DNA of 64,000 nt from an alpha proteobacterium SCGC AAA536-K22 (GCA_000421325.1 ATWQ01000007.1:1-64000), one strand, 5' to 3'. Positions 1 to 9,358 are shown, counted from the first letter of the stretch. A program made the numbers and translations. Notes: generated by a model not told the origin, from the sequence alone.

Positions 1-521
1 AAAGAAGGTCTTGTAGAACAGTAATGGATATTTTATTCAAATCACTTACTACTTGGCTTGCGCCAATTATATGTTTTACTGCTGAAGAAGCTTGGCAAAG
101 TAGATATAATGATCAAGAAAACTCTGTTCATCTCCAAACTTACTTTAAACCCAAAGATGATTGGCAAAATGATTTAATTGGAAGTAAATGGTCTGAGATC
201 AGGGAATTAAGATCTGTAGTAACAACTGCTATTGAAGAAAAAAGAAAAGACGGATTATTAGGGTCTAGCCTTCAGGCAAAGGTTATTATTGAGGCCAATG
301 ATGAGGCTTATGAAAAGCTTGAAGGTGTTAATTTACCAGAAATATTTATTTGTTCTGATGTTGAGATAAATGGTAACAAAAATTTGTCTGAACCAAAAAT
401 CAAAGTACAAGTAGAACTTGCATCTGGGGGCAAGTGTTTAAGATGTTGGAAGTTCGTTAATGAAGTGAAAGACGATGTTGAAGTATGTTACAGATGCACT
501 ACTGTTTTAAAAAATAGTTAA
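1..521 (+). CDS. ileS: Isoleucyl-tRNA synthetase, C-terminal part (gene starts before window)
   Basis: The frame is open from the first bases, so this is the 3' end of a longer gene. Upstream of the first ATG (position 24) the frame already reads RSCRTV, and the following residues match the anticodon-binding helical domain of IleRS. The C-terminus has two CxxC pairs (CLRC and CYRC), the zinc-binding finger of bacterial IleRS needed for aminoacylation. The enzyme charges tRNA-Ile with isoleucine in the cytoplasm. The next gene, lspA, starts on the base after this stop codon, a common ileS-lspA pairing. Only about 170 of an expected 900 or more residues are visible. Confidence 0.95.
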   Translation, partial: RRSCRTVMDILFKSLTTWLAPIICFTAEEAWQSRYNDQENSVHLQTYFKPKDDWQNDLIGSKWSEIRELRSVVTTAIEEKRKDGLLGSSLQAKVIIEANDEAYEKLEGVNLPEIFICSDVEINGNKNLSEPKIKVQVELASGGKCLRCWKFVNEVKDDVEVCYRCTTVLKNS

Positions 522-1010
522 ATGAAAAAAAATATTGGTACATTTAATCTTTTATTAATTTTGATAACCTTCATTTTTCTTGACTATGCTTCTAAATTAT
601 GGGCAATAGAAAATCTTTTCATTAAATACCAATCAATTAAATTAACTTCATTTCTTTCTATGACCCCAGTTTGGAATAGTGGTATCTCCTTTGGTTTTTT
701 TCAAGGTTCTGGAGAAATAGGTAGATATGGTTTCACTATATTTGCTTTTTTGGTAAGTATTTGGTTGATTTTTTCTTCTTTCAGAATGCCAAGATATTCT
801 TCTTTAGGATTTATTTTAATTGCAAGTGGAGCGATTGGTAACGCTATTGATAGAATAATTTATGGTAAAGTTGTAGACTTTATAGACTTTTATATTGACG
901 ATTTACACTGGCCAGCTTTTAATCTTGCTGATACTATAATATTCATTGGTGCTTTTTTATTTCTTTTTAATCAATTTTTTACAACTGAAAGTTCTTACTA
1001 TGAAAAATAA
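522..1010 (+). CDS. lspA: Lipoprotein signal peptidase (signal peptidase II)
   Basis: An inner-membrane aspartyl protease that removes the signal peptide of prolipoproteins after diacylglyceryl transfer. The 162-residue length is normal for the family, and four hydrophobic segments can be seen. The two catalytic aspartates are in GNAIDR (Asp110) and FNLAD (Asp137). The conserved NSGISFG segment lies at about residues 52-58. The ATG directly follows the ileS stop, so translation is probably coupled. The 3' end overlaps the start of a lipoprotein gene by 11 bases, placing a likely substrate in the same operon. Confidence 0.97.
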   Translation: MKKNIGTFNLLLILITFIFLDYASKLWAIENLFIKYQSIKLTSFLSMTPVWNSGISFGFFQGSGEIGRYGFTIFAFLVSIWLIFSSFRMPRYSSLGFILIASGAIGNAIDRIIYGKVVDFIDFYIDDLHWPAFNLADTIIFIGAFLFLFNQFFTTESSYYEK

Positions 1011-1521
1011 ATTTTTAAAAATATTTGTTTTTTTGTTACCCCTAACAATGTCACTGTCTAGTTGCTCTGATTTTCGAAAAGCTGTAGGTAAAGAAAAGGT
1101 AATCCCAGACGAATTCTCTGTAGCTTTGACACCATCACTTATTGTGCCTCCAGGTTACAAAATAGATCCTGAAGTTTTTAAAAATAACGATTTAGAAGAA
1201 ACAAAAAATGATTTCAACCTTAATAATGAAATTAATATAGAAAATAAGAGTGAAGCGAGTAGTTTCAGTGAGTTATTTGGTTCTAAAAAAGTTCCTAAAG
1301 ATATTAGAAAGATAGTTGATGAAGAAACACTAGGTATATCCCTAAGCGAAAGAAGAGGTATAGATATTTTATTTGGAGATATTCCAGAAACAGGGGTAGT
1401 AATCGATGCTAAAAAAGAAGCGTTAAGAATTAGAAAAAATAAGTCTTCAGGACAAAAAATCAATTCAACTCCTTCTCCAGCTCTAGACATAAATTCTGGG
1501 AAGCCTTTACTGATAAAATAA
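1000..1521 (+). CDS. Lipoprotein of the DUF3035/BamF-like family
   Basis: I chose the ATG at 1000 rather than the longer frame opening at 946, because it gives a short basic N-terminus (MKNKFLK), a hydrophobic stretch and a lipobox LSSC. This makes a typical lipoprotein signal of about 22 residues. The mature part contains PDEFSV followed by a PP motif (IVPPGY), the signature I associate with DUF3035, called BamF in Alphaproteobacteria and linked to the outer-membrane protein assembly (BAM) machine. The rest is polar and probably poorly ordered. The gene overlaps lspA by 11 bases and precedes mutL by 14 bases. The family call is from recalled motifs, and the role in the BAM complex is inferred from the family. 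Confidence 0.75.
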   Translation: MKNKFLKIFVFLLPLTMSLSSCSDFRKAVGKEKVIPDEFSVALTPSLIVPPGYKIDPEVFKNNDLEETKNDFNLNNEINIENKSEASSFSELFGSKKVPKDIRKIVDEETLGISLSERRGIDILFGDIPETGVVIDAKKEALRIRKNKSSGQKINSTPSPALDINSGKPLLIK

Positions 1522-1535
1522 TAAGGAAACCTGGT

Positions 1536-3315
1536 ATGGAAATAAGAAGGATTCCTGAAAATCTCATCAATCAAATAGCTGCTGGAGAAGTTGTCGAAAG
1601 ACCGTCCTCAGCATTAAAAGAATTAATTGAAAACTCTATAGATGCAGATGCAACTCAAATTGATATAATTGTAGATAATGGGGGTAAAAACCTAATATCA
1701 GTTTCAGATAATGGCATTGGAATTGAAAAGGATCTAATTCCTCTGGCTATTGAGAGACATGCTACTTCAAAACTTCCAAATAATGATTTAAGCAAAATAG
1801 ATTATTTGGGTTTTAGAGGAGAAGCACTCCCGTCTATTGCTGCTGTAAGTGAATTAAATATTCAGACAAAGTTTACAAACTCTAATCAAGCATGGTCACT
1901 AGATGTTGTGGCAGGAAATTTTAATAAAGTTTACCCCTCCTCACGTCAAACAGGAACTATTATATCAGTAAAAAAATTATTCTATGCAACACCAGCAAGG
2001 TTAAAATTTCTAAAATCTGAGCAAGTTGAGAAAAGTTACTGTCATCAAATAATTTTAAAACAGGCCTTAGTCAACCCACTCGTTGGATTTAAATTTCAAG
2101 CGGATGGTCGAGAAATTATTAATATTAGACCTGAATCAGATACTAATAATTTATATTTAAATAGAGTAAGAAATATAATGGGTTCAAGCTTTTCTGACGA
2201 AGCTATAAAAATTGAAAATTTTAGGCTAATAAAAGAAAATCAGTCTGCAAAAATTCATGGGTTTATTGGTCTGCCCACCTTAAATAAATCAAACTATAAT
2301 CAACAGCATTTATTTATAAATGGAAGATTTATTCAAGATAGAAATTTGTCCGGAGCAATTAGAGCAGCTTATAGGGATACACTTCCAAAAGGAAGATTTC
2401 CTATTTTTTGTATATTTATAAATGTGCCTCCTGAATTTATTGATGTAAATGTTCATCCTGGTAAAACAGAAGTTAGATTTCAAGATAACGCTCTAATAAG
2501 AAGTTTGATTGTGGGTTCAATCAGTAGAGAATTAAATGTAAGTTATAGTCAGACGACTGCTGATCTTTCCAATGAAGCTTTAAACCGATTTGATAATACA
2601 ACGGTATTAAGTCCAAATACTCAAACTCAAACTGACCAATCTTTTTTTAAGCATGGAGATATAATTCCTTCTATAAAACCAGTTAAAGAAGAGAATAATC
2701 CTAGTTATGTTTCAAATACTTTTGATCAAGAAGATTTTCCATTAGGTGTTGCTTTAGCACAATTCAACAAAAAACTATATTATATCAAGAAACTCAAGTG
2801 GAATTGTAATTGTTGATCAGCATGCCGCACATGAAAGATTAGTTTTAGAGAAGATGAAATTAGCACGAGATAATAAATCTGTTGAAAAACAAATTTTGTT
2901 ACTTCCTGAGGTAGTTAATCTTGAACCTATACCAATGTCTATGATTATAGAAAATATTGATTTGCTAACAGATATAGGTTTTGTAATTGAGCCGTTTGGT
3001 GATGGAATGGTAGTGGTTAGAGAGGTTCCTGCATTGATAGGAGATTCTGATATAAAACAGATAATAATTGATCTTGGTGACGATATATCGTCAGCTGGTT
3101 TGCCATCATCGTATAATGCTAAAATTGATTTAATATTAGGTAATATAGCTTGTCATAGATCTGTAAGATCTGGGAGAAGTTTAAATGAAACTGAAATGAA
3201 TGAATTGTTAAGAGAGATGGAACGTACACCAAATTCAGGACAATGCAATCATGGTAGGCCAACGTCTATTAGTCTTTCATTAAAAGATATTGAAAAATTA
3301 TTTAACAGAACCTGA
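1536..3315 (+). CDS. mutL: DNA mismatch repair protein MutL, interrupted by a one-base frameshift
   Basis: The first frame (1536-2816) has the GHKL ATPase motifs of MutL: ELIEN with catalytic Glu29, DNGIG (58-62) and GFRGEAL (92-98). It ends abnormally after AQFNKK. Dropping one A from the A6 run at 2769-2774 restores NYIIS, then IVIVDQHAAHERLVLE, and continues to 3315. The restored protein would be about 592 residues, normal for MutL. The C-terminal half carries the endonuclease metal motif DQHA-x2-E-x4-E, a variant ACHRSVRSG and CNHGRP, so this is a nicking MutL of the MutH-independent type. A ribosome binding site AAGGA precedes the ATG. The shift may be a sequencing error, a real mutation, or corrected by slippage. 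The 3' end overlaps rsmD convergently by 18 bases. Confidence 0.9.
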
Positions 3316-3879
3316 GTTAAATAATTTGAGTATAGTTAGTTTGGATTTTCCATAAATTTTTGTATCTAACAAATCAAAGCCATCAAAATTGAAGTTTTCC
3401 TTTTTGCTACTCTCAGCAAAAATATAGCTGTTAAAATTAATCAAATTATATTGTTTTAATTTAACCAAGCATTCTTCAATGACATTTGAATTATATGGAG
3501 GATCTATTAAAACAACATCAAAAACAATTTTTATATCCTTAAGTGCTTTGAGGGCGTCATCTTTTATAATTTTTATGTAAGTTTTATCATTGTTATCAAT
3601 ATTTAACTTTGAAATATTTTTTTGAAGAACATCAATTGCTTTTGGATCTTTATCAATAAAATAAATAAATTTAGCACCTCTAGATAATGCCTCGATGCCT
3701 AATGCTCCTGTTCCACTGCAAATATCTATAACATTAGAATTAGGAATTCTTATATTATATTTATTAGATTCTAAAATTGAAAAAAGTGATTCTTTTAGTC
3801 TATCAGATGTGGGCCTTATGCTGAAATCAACTGGAGGTTGAAGTTTTAACCCTCTAAATTTACCACTTATTATTCTCAT
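3298..3879 (-). CDS. rsmD: 16S rRNA (guanine966-N2)-methyltransferase RsmD
   Basis: Methylates the N2 of G966 in 16S rRNA using S-adenosylmethionine during small-subunit assembly. The start MRIISGKFRG and the segment RPTSDRLKESLF are typical of RsmD. The SAM-binding motif DICSGTGALG lies at residues 52-61 and the catalytic DPPY at 126-129. The length of 193 is normal. It is the downstream gene of a minus-strand pair with rluB, 20 bases apart, a frequent pairing because pseudouridine synthases of this type are often next to rsmD. Confidence 0.95.
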   Translation of the reverse strand: MRIISGKFRGLKLQPPVDFSIRPTSDRLKESLFSILESNKYNIRIPNSNVIDICSGTGALGIEALSRGAKFIYFIDKDPKAIDVLQKNISKLNIDNNDKTYIKIIKDDALKALKDIKIVFDVVLIDPPYNSNVIEECLVKLKQYNLINFNSYIFAESSKKENFNFDGFDLLDTKIYGKSKLTILKLFNSGSVK

Positions 3880-3899
3880 AGACTTTTATGTTTTTATAA

Positions 3900-4733
3900 T
3901 TATTTTCTATTTTTATTTTGTTTTAAATTTTTTGGTTTAGACAAACCTAATTGATCATTTAATACTTTATTTTTAACTTCTTCTAATTCTCCAGAGGGAA
4001 GATTTTTTAGATTAAAAGGACCGAAAGATACTCTAATTAGACGATTAACATTATAGCCTAGATGGTTCATAACCTTTCTAACTTCTCTATTTTTACCCTC
4101 TCTAAAACTAAGAGTAAGCCAAGCATTACTTCCTTGCTGTCTATCTAAAGCAGCATCTATTCTACCATATCTTATACCATCAATTGTAATTCCATTTTTG
4201 AGTGGCTCCAAGTCTTTTGGTATCACATAGCCATGAACTCTAACTCTATATTTTCGCAGCCATCCTGTGGAAGGTAATTCAAGTTTTCTAGCTAAATCAC
4301 CGTCATTAGTAAGTAATATAAGCCCTTCTGAGTCCATATCTAAACGACCAACAGAAATAAATCTCGTTTCTATTTTATTTTTCAATTGATCGAAGATTGT
4401 TGACCTACCCTCTGGATCATAGTTAGTAACCAAACAACCTCTCTGTTTATGATAAATCCATAACTTAGTTATTATTTTATTGGGTAGTGATTTACCATTT
4501 ACTTCAATGACATCCTTAGAAGTAACATTTACTCCACATTCAGTTAAAATTTTACTATTTAGTTTTACCTGACCATTAATTATCCATCGCTCAGCTTCTC
4601 TTCTGGAACATAAGCCTGATCTTGCAATAGTTTTTGCGATTCTTTCTGGTCCAGTATCAAGCGCTTTTGATTTTTCAGCAGCAGTTTTATTGGATGATGT
4701 TTCAGAATTATTTTTTTTAAAAGTATTTTTCAT
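3900..4733 (-). CDS. rluB: 23S rRNA pseudouridine synthase, RsuA/RluB family
   Basis: Converts a uridine in rRNA (position 2605 of 23S in the RluB group) to pseudouridine. An N-terminal S4 RNA-binding domain is visible at about residues 29-75, from ERIAKTIARSG through the REAERWI helix. The synthase domain has the motif GRLDMDSEGL with the predicted catalytic Asp132, followed by LLTNDGDLA. The 277-residue length and basic asparagine/lysine-rich tail fit RluB-like proteins of alphaproteobacteria. It sits directly upstream of rsmD on the same strand. RluB rather than RsuA is my preference from the S4 domain and sequence, but the exact target uridine is inferred. Confidence 0.85.
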   Translation of the reverse strand: MKNTFKKNNSETSSNKTAAEKSKALDTGPERIAKTIARSGLCSRREAERWIINGQVKLNSKILTECGVNVTSKDVIEVNGKSLPNKIITKLWIYHKQRGCLVTNYDPEGRSTIFDQLKNKIETRFISVGRLDMDSEGLILLTNDGDLARKLELPSTGWLRKYRVRVHGYVIPKDLEPLKNGITIDGIRYGRIDAALDRQQGSNAWLTLSFREGKNREVRKVMNHLGYNVNRLIRVSFGPFNLKNLPSGELEEVKNKVLNDQLGLSKPKNLKQNKNRK

Positions 4734-4793
4734 AGTTTTGTATTATAGCTTTTAAGTACTATTAGCAACATAACTGACTAATAAGGATAAAAT

Positions 4794-5240
4794 TTGCTAA
4801 ATCAAATTGATTATATGAGTTTAGCTATTAAGGAAGCGATTAAGGCTAGAAACAAAAATGAAGTGCCTGTTGGGGCCATAATAGTTCATGAATGTGGAAA
4901 CGTTATTGCTAAGGCACACAACTTAGTTGAAACAAGAAATGATCCTACGTGTCATGCTGAAAAGTTAGTCATTGAAAAAGCGCTAAAAATAACAGGTCAA
5001 AAATTTTTAAATGATTGTGATATTTGGGTTACCTTAGAACCTTGCGTTATGTGTGCAGGACTTATTAGACAGACTAGAATAAGAAGGCTATATTATGGAG
5101 TAGAGGACAAGAAGGGTGGTGCCGTTGACAACGGAGTTAGAGTTTTCTCAGACAATAAAACATCAATTGAAATTTACTCAGGTTTTTCTGCAACTCAGTC
5201 AGAAAGACTTTTAAAAGATTTTTTTCACGAAATTAGATGA
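4794..5240 (+). CDS. tadA: tRNA-specific adenosine deaminase TadA (TTG start)
   Basis: Deaminates the wobble adenosine of tRNA-Arg(ACG) to inosine, an essential step for decoding CGN codons. The cytidine-deaminase zinc site is complete: HAE at residues 54-56 (zinc His, catalytic Glu) and PCVMC with Cys84 and Cys87. The segment VPVGAII just before it is typical. The start codon is TTG at 4794. It is supported by an AAGGA ribosome binding site at 4783-4787 and by the length, 148 residues. The next ATG (4815) would remove conserved N-terminal residues. The gene is divergent from rluB and converges on purD, ending 2 bases from it. Confidence 0.95.
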   Translation: MLNQIDYMSLAIKEAIKARNKNEVPVGAIIVHECGNVIAKAHNLVETRNDPTCHAEKLVIEKALKITGQKFLNDCDIWVTLEPCVMCAGLIRQTRIRRLYYGVEDKKGGAVDNGVRVFSDNKTSIEIYSGFSATQSERLLKDFFHEIR

Positions 5241-5242
5241 TT

Positions 5243-6505
5243 TTAGACTTTACCTATATCTCTTCTATAAAAGCCTCTATCCCAATTTATTTCCTCTACT
5301 GTGTTATATGCTTTTTGTCTGCAGTCTTGAACATTCTCTCCAATCGCTGTCACAGATAAAACTCTACCACCACTTGAAATAAGATTTTCATTTTCATTCT
5401 TTGCAGTACCAGAATGGAAAATTAATATATCATCTTGCTTATCAAACTTATTAAGTGAGGGTAATTCAATTCCTTTTTTAAATGTTCCTGGATAACCTTT
5501 ACTTGCTATTACAACAGTAATTGCAGTGTTATTAATAAGATTAACGGAAGCGTTTTCAAGATTGTGTGTGACAGTGTTATGAACAATTTCTACTAAATCT
5601 GTGCTAAGGCGTGGAAGTACCACTTGTGTTTCAGGATCTCCAAATCTACAGTTAAATTCAATCACTTTAGGTCCTTGATCAGTAAGCATAACACCGGCAT
5701 AAAGAATACCTTCATAAGGGATACCATCGGATCTCATTCCATTAATTGTAGGCATTATAATATTATTAAAAATATTTTTATTTAATTCTTCATTTAGTGC
5801 TGGTGCTGGGGATATGGCTCCCATGCCTCCAGTATTTGGACCTTGGTCATTATCATAAGCCCTTTTATGGTCTTGGGCTGTCCCAAGTAAAATTGCAGTG
5901 TTACCATCTGACACTGCAAACACGCTTGCCTCAATACCAGTTATTCTTTCTTCAATTAAAATTAATTTTCCAGCATCTCCAAATTTACTTTCTTCCAGCA
6001 TTTGAGTGGATGCCTCAATTGCTTCATTAACTGTGTCACAAACAACAACACCTTTACCCGCAGCAAGACCATCAGCTTTTACAACACAGTATCCATTTAA
6101 TAATTCTATCTGGTCTTTTGCAGTTTTTAGATCACTACAATATTTAAAATTGGGTTGAGGAATATTATGTCTTTTGCAAAAATTTCTTGAGAAGGTTTTT
6201 GATCCTTCTAACTGTGCAGCTTCTTTAGATGGTCCAAAAGCATTAATACCTATTTCAGACAATTTATCTTTTAAGCCTAGTACTAAAGGGATTTCTGGTC
6301 CTATGAAAACTATGTCTGCTTTCATGTCTTTTGCTAGCTTACATTGTCCATCAATATCGTCAGCAGGTATGGGATAACATTCAGCAAAAGTTTCAATCCC
6401 AGGGTTGCCAGGTGCAACCATTAGCTTTTTTGTTAATGGAGATTTTGATAATGAATAAGCAATAGCATGTTCTCTGCCACCTCCACCTACAACTAAAATA
6501 TTCAT
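5243..6505 (-). CDS. purD: Phosphoribosylamine-glycine ligase (GAR synthetase)
   Basis: Second step of purine synthesis: joins glycine to phosphoribosylamine with ATP. The N-terminus MNILVVGGGGREHA is the characteristic PurD start. The ATP-grasp segments KADGLAAGKGVVVC and GPNTGGMGAISPAP are intact, as is FNCRFGDPETQ near the metal site. The 420-residue length is normal. It is monocistronic here, ending 2 bases from the convergent tadA and starting 85 bases from the divergent xseA. Confidence 0.97.
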   Translation of the reverse strand: MNILVVGGGGREHAIAYSLSKSPLTKKLMVAPGNPGIETFAECYPIPADDIDGQCKLAKDMKADIVFIGPEIPLVLGLKDKLSEIGINAFGPSKEAAQLEGSKTFSRNFCKRHNIPQPNFKYCSDLKTAKDQIELLNGYCVVKADGLAAGKGVVVCDTVNEAIEASTQMLEESKFGDAGKLILIEERITGIEASVFAVSDGNTAILLGTAQDHKRAYDNDQGPNTGGMGAISPAPALNEELNKNIFNNIIMPTINGMRSDGIPYEGILYAGVMLTDQGPKVIEFNCRFGDPETQVVLPRLSTDLVEIVHNTVTHNLENASVNLINNTAITVVIASKGYPGTFKKGIELPSLNKFDKQDDILIFHSGTAKNENENLISSGGRVLSVTAIGENVQDCRQKAYNTVEEINWDRGFYRRDIGKV

Positions 6506-6590
6506 AAAATATATACTCCAAAAAGCTTTAGATTTTATTTAATATGCCATAGTATCGATTTATGATAAATACAAAGTTTACTGAAATTTA

Positions 6591-7928
6591 ATGGAAAATA
6601 ATAATAACAATCCTGTGTATTCTGTAGGTGAATTTTCTCACGTTATTAAAAAATTAGTCGAAACAAATTTTAGTTATGTTCGTATTAGAGGTGAAATTTC
6701 ACGCCCGTCATTTCCTGGATCTGGCCACGTCTATTTTACTCTAAAAGATGCAGACGGGACTATTGCAGCAATAATCTGGAAATACACGATTCCAAGACTT
6801 TCCATTAGACCTGAAGAAGGTATGGAAGTCATTTGTACTGGCAAAATCACAACTTTCGCAGGACAATCAAAATATCAAATTATTTTAGATAACATGGAAG
6901 TTGCAGGTGAGGGCGCACTTCTTAAAATGCTTGAAGATAGACGAAAAAAACTACTTGCAGAAGGATTGTTTAAACAAGAACATAAAAAAACAATACCTTA
7001 TCTACCACAAATAATTGGTGTTATAACCAGTCCTTCAGGGGCTGTAATAAAAGATATTTTACATAGATTATCAGATCGTTTTCCATCTCACGTCTATTTG
7101 TGGCCTGTAGCCGTTCAGGGTCAAGGATCTGCCGAACAGATAGCTAATGCTATAGAAAGGTTTAATGAATTTACAGACCAAACGAATATCAAGAAACCAG
7201 ATTTACTTATTGTTGCAAGAGGTGGTGGCAGTTTAGAGGATTTATGGTCATTTAATGAGGAGATAGTCGTAAGAGCAGTTTTTAATAGTTCAATACCAGT
7301 CATTTCTGCTGTAGGGCATGAAACTGATACAACATTAATTGATTTTGTATCTGACTTAAGAGCTCCAACACCAACAGGTGCTGCAGAAAAATCGGTACCC
7401 GTAAGACATGAATTAATAGCTAGAGTTGGAGAACTAAACTTAAGACTTAAAACCTCATTTTCTAATAAATTAAATAATAATAGAGATCGACTTAATAATC
7501 TTATTAGACTTTTAGGAAAACCAGATCAGATATTTGATAATAAAAATCAAAAATTAGATTTTATTTACAAAGATATTGAAAACTTGTTTAAGAATATTTT
7601 TGTGGAGCAAAAAAATAAAATAACTCAATATGCTCAAAGATTAATACCACCAAAAGTATTAATAAGTAATCTTGATTCAAAACAACAACTGTTAGATACA
7701 AAATTTAAAAATTATTTAGAAAATATTTTAACAAACAAAGAAACAAAATTAAATTCCTTAAGCCAGTTATTAGAAGCATCCAGTTTTAATAGAGTGCTTG
7801 ATAGAGGCTTTTCACTTGTGATGGATAATGATGGAAAACCGATTAAACTAAGTAGCGATGCTCCTAAAAATGCAAAAATTAAAATAAAGTTTTTAGATGA
7901 AATTCGATCAGCACAACTAGATAGCTAG
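6591..7928 (+). CDS. xseA: Exodeoxyribonuclease VII large subunit
   Basis: Catalytic subunit of the exonuclease that degrades single-stranded DNA from both ends. The N-terminal OB-fold is recognised by VRIRGEISRPSFPGSGHVYFTL. The catalytic core contains GVITSPSGAVIKDI, the glycine-rich RGGGSLEDLWSFNEE and SAVGHETD. A long lysine- and asparagine-rich coiled region follows, then the C-terminal segment LDRGFSLV. The length is 445 residues, close to the usual. The small subunit gene xseB is not in the window. Confidence 0.96.
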   Translation: MENNNNNPVYSVGEFSHVIKKLVETNFSYVRIRGEISRPSFPGSGHVYFTLKDADGTIAAIIWKYTIPRLSIRPEEGMEVICTGKITTFAGQSKYQIILDNMEVAGEGALLKMLEDRRKKLLAEGLFKQEHKKTIPYLPQIIGVITSPSGAVIKDILHRLSDRFPSHVYLWPVAVQGQGSAEQIANAIERFNEFTDQTNIKKPDLLIVARGGGSLEDLWSFNEEIVVRAVFNSSIPVISAVGHETDTTLIDFVSDLRAPTPTGAAEKSVPVRHELIARVGELNLRLKTSFSNKLNNNRDRLNNLIRLLGKPDQIFDNKNQKLDFIYKDIENLFKNIFVEQKNKITQYAQRLIPPKVLISNLDSKQQLLDTKFKNYLENILTNKETKLNSLSQLLEASSFNRVLDRGFSLVMDNDGKPIKLSSDAPKNAKIKIKFLDEIRSAQLDS

Positions 7929-7942
7929 TAAAACTTTTTTGA

Positions 7943-8125
7943 TTAAAAGTTAAATTTAAATCCAGCTAAAATGCCATAATTATCATTATCTTTTTTATTA
8001 TTCCAATTTTCAGTTAAATGTAATGTAGAAAAGAAATTAACTTTTTTTTCACTTAGATAATTTTTAAAATGCTTTGAATTGAAGTTTTGAAATTTGCTAA
8101 ATTTTGAATATTCAAAGAATTTATA
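7943..8125 (-). pseudogene. Possible remnant of an outer-membrane beta-barrel C-terminus
   Basis: This 60-codon minus-strand stretch is open but has no usable start codon. Its last 30 residues read like the two final strands of a barrel: FFSTLHLTENW, a polar turn NNKKDNDN, then YGILAGFKFNF, ending in an aromatic residue as outer-membrane proteins do. The first half (FEYSKFSKFQNFNSKHFKNY) is low-complexity. It overlaps, in another reading frame, the end of the small secreted-protein frame at 8053-8328. A decayed gene or an unresolved frame error are both possible, and it could also be chance. Confidence 0.25.
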
Positions 8126-8328
8126 TCAGTTTTAAAAATCTGTGTTTTTGATGATTGGTCTATTGATGAAGATTTAGATGAAAACATTTTGGTAAAGAAA
8201 TTACTTATTGGATCTTCTTTAGCAAATGAAATTGTCGGCTGAAATGTTAATATTGAGATTAAGGCGAGACTGGTAGCTATTTTACTTTTATATGTCAGTT
8301 TCAAAATAAGCATCCTAAAATAGACCAA
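8053..8328 (-). CDS. Small putative secreted protein, function unknown
   Basis: I do not recognise this 91-residue frame. The N-terminus has a basic stretch (KLTYKSK) followed by a hydrophobic core and a plausible signal-peptidase I site after SFA. The likely true start is one of the first two methionines. The mature part of about 55 residues is rich in Ser, Lys, Asn and Ile, with no cysteine or known motif. It lies alone between xseA and the lipid A genes, in a stretch unusually rich in A/T runs. An overlapping frame continues with a beta-barrel-like C-terminus, so this may be the front half of a broken gene. Confidence 0.4.
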   Translation of the reverse strand: MVYFRMLILKLTYKSKIATSLALISILTFQPTISFAKEDPISNFFTKMFSSKSSSIDQSSKTQIFKTDINSLNIQNLANFKTSIQSILKII

Positions 8329-8440
8329 AATAATAAAATTAATATAAATATATTTTAATTAACATGTAAAATATTTATTTGAAGTGAGATTTTAATTATT
8401 AGAATCAATGAGTTAAATTAAATAAACTAAACTTAAGTCA

Positions 8441-9358
8441 TTAAGCCTTATGTTTCTTTAGGTTTGATTTGTTTTTTCCCCAACGCCTATGGGCCCAAAG
8501 CCATTGTTCTGGTTTGTCTATAATCCATTCTTCTATTCTTGAAGAAATCAATCTAGTTATTTGGTGTACTGCTTTATCTTTTTCTAAATTCTTTGGAATT
8601 TTTAACTCGTTCTCCACACTCATTTTAAATTTAATTCCTTTAAAGCGTTCAACTCTCACCATATAAATTGGAACTTTCCACTTCAAAGCCATAACTGCTG
8701 CAGCTTGCGGAGTTGGAGTGTCTATCCCAAAAAAAGGAACCATAATACCTTCCCGTAAAAGTTGATCTCCCGTTAGTCCAACAACTTCACCGTTTTTAAT
8801 TTTCCCTGCCATTCCAATAGCGGCAAGACGACCTTTTCTGTAAAAGTCGGCATTAGCGTCTTTATTTCTATGGATTTGAATTTTATTTAATATCCAATTA
8901 TTAATGGGTCTAAAAACATATCCTGCTCTCCTCCCAGCAAGATCGCCAACCCTCAATAGAAATTCCCAATTGCCCATATGAGCTCCCACAAGAATAGCAG
9001 GACCTCTTTTTATTTTATCTAGACCTTCTGTTTCTAAATTGCCTAATCTTATCAACTTATTAATATGAGGCATTTCTCCTATAGTTTGTCCAAGCATAAA
9101 CCAATGTTTATATGCAAGTTTATTAATTTCCTTTTTAGATTTTTTAGGAAATGCAATCTGCATATGCTTTCTAACACGACTATTATAAGAGGTAAGTGGA
9201 GCAACTAAATACATTAAAGTTCCACATAAATAAGATGAAATCTTATAAGGAAGAATTTTGAGCATTAAAAAAAGTGGAATAGATAACGCTGCAGCTATCG
9301 GGTCATGAATGTATCTATCAAATTGTTTTTTGAGACGAAAACTTAAAGGATCAGCCAT
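8441..9358 (-). CDS. lpxL: Lipid A biosynthesis acyltransferase, LpxL/HtrB family
   Basis: Transfers a secondary acyl chain to Kdo2-lipid IVA at the inner membrane. The acyltransferase motif HX4E is at His127-Glu132 within GAHMGNWE. A hydrophobic N-terminal anchor (about residues 22-37) is present, and the segment GLTGDQLLREG with a following FFG is typical. The length of 305 is normal. It is the last gene of the minus-strand lipid A operon and overlaps lpxK by 8 bases. Whether it acts as the first (LpxL) or second (LpxM) acyltransferase cannot be told from sequence. No second copy is in the window. Confidence 0.9.
   Translation of the reverse strand: MADPLSFRLKKQFDRYIHDPIAAALSIPLFLMLKILPYKISSYLCGTLMYLVAPLTSYNSRVRKHMQIAFPKKSKKEINKLAYKHWFMLGQTIGEMPHINKLIRLGNLETEGLDKIKRGPAILVGAHMGNWEFLLRVGDLAGRRAGYVFRPINNWILNKIQIHRNKDANADFYRKGRLAAIGMAGKIKNGEVVGLTGDQLLREGIMVPFFGIDTPTPQAAAVMALKWKVPIYMVRVERFKGIKFKMSVENELKIPKNLEKDKAVHQITRLISSRIEEWIIDKPEQWLWAHRRWGKNKSNLKKHKA

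Noticed and set aside
1155-1574. Minus-strand frame opposite the BamF-like lipoprotein gene
   Set aside because: It mirrors a well-supported plus-strand gene and overlaps the mutL start; no family features.
2769-2816. Programmed -1 frameshift of dnaX type in mutL
   Set aside because: The A run is not in the phase needed for an A-AAA-AAC signal, and the required change is +1, so a -1 mechanism does not fit.
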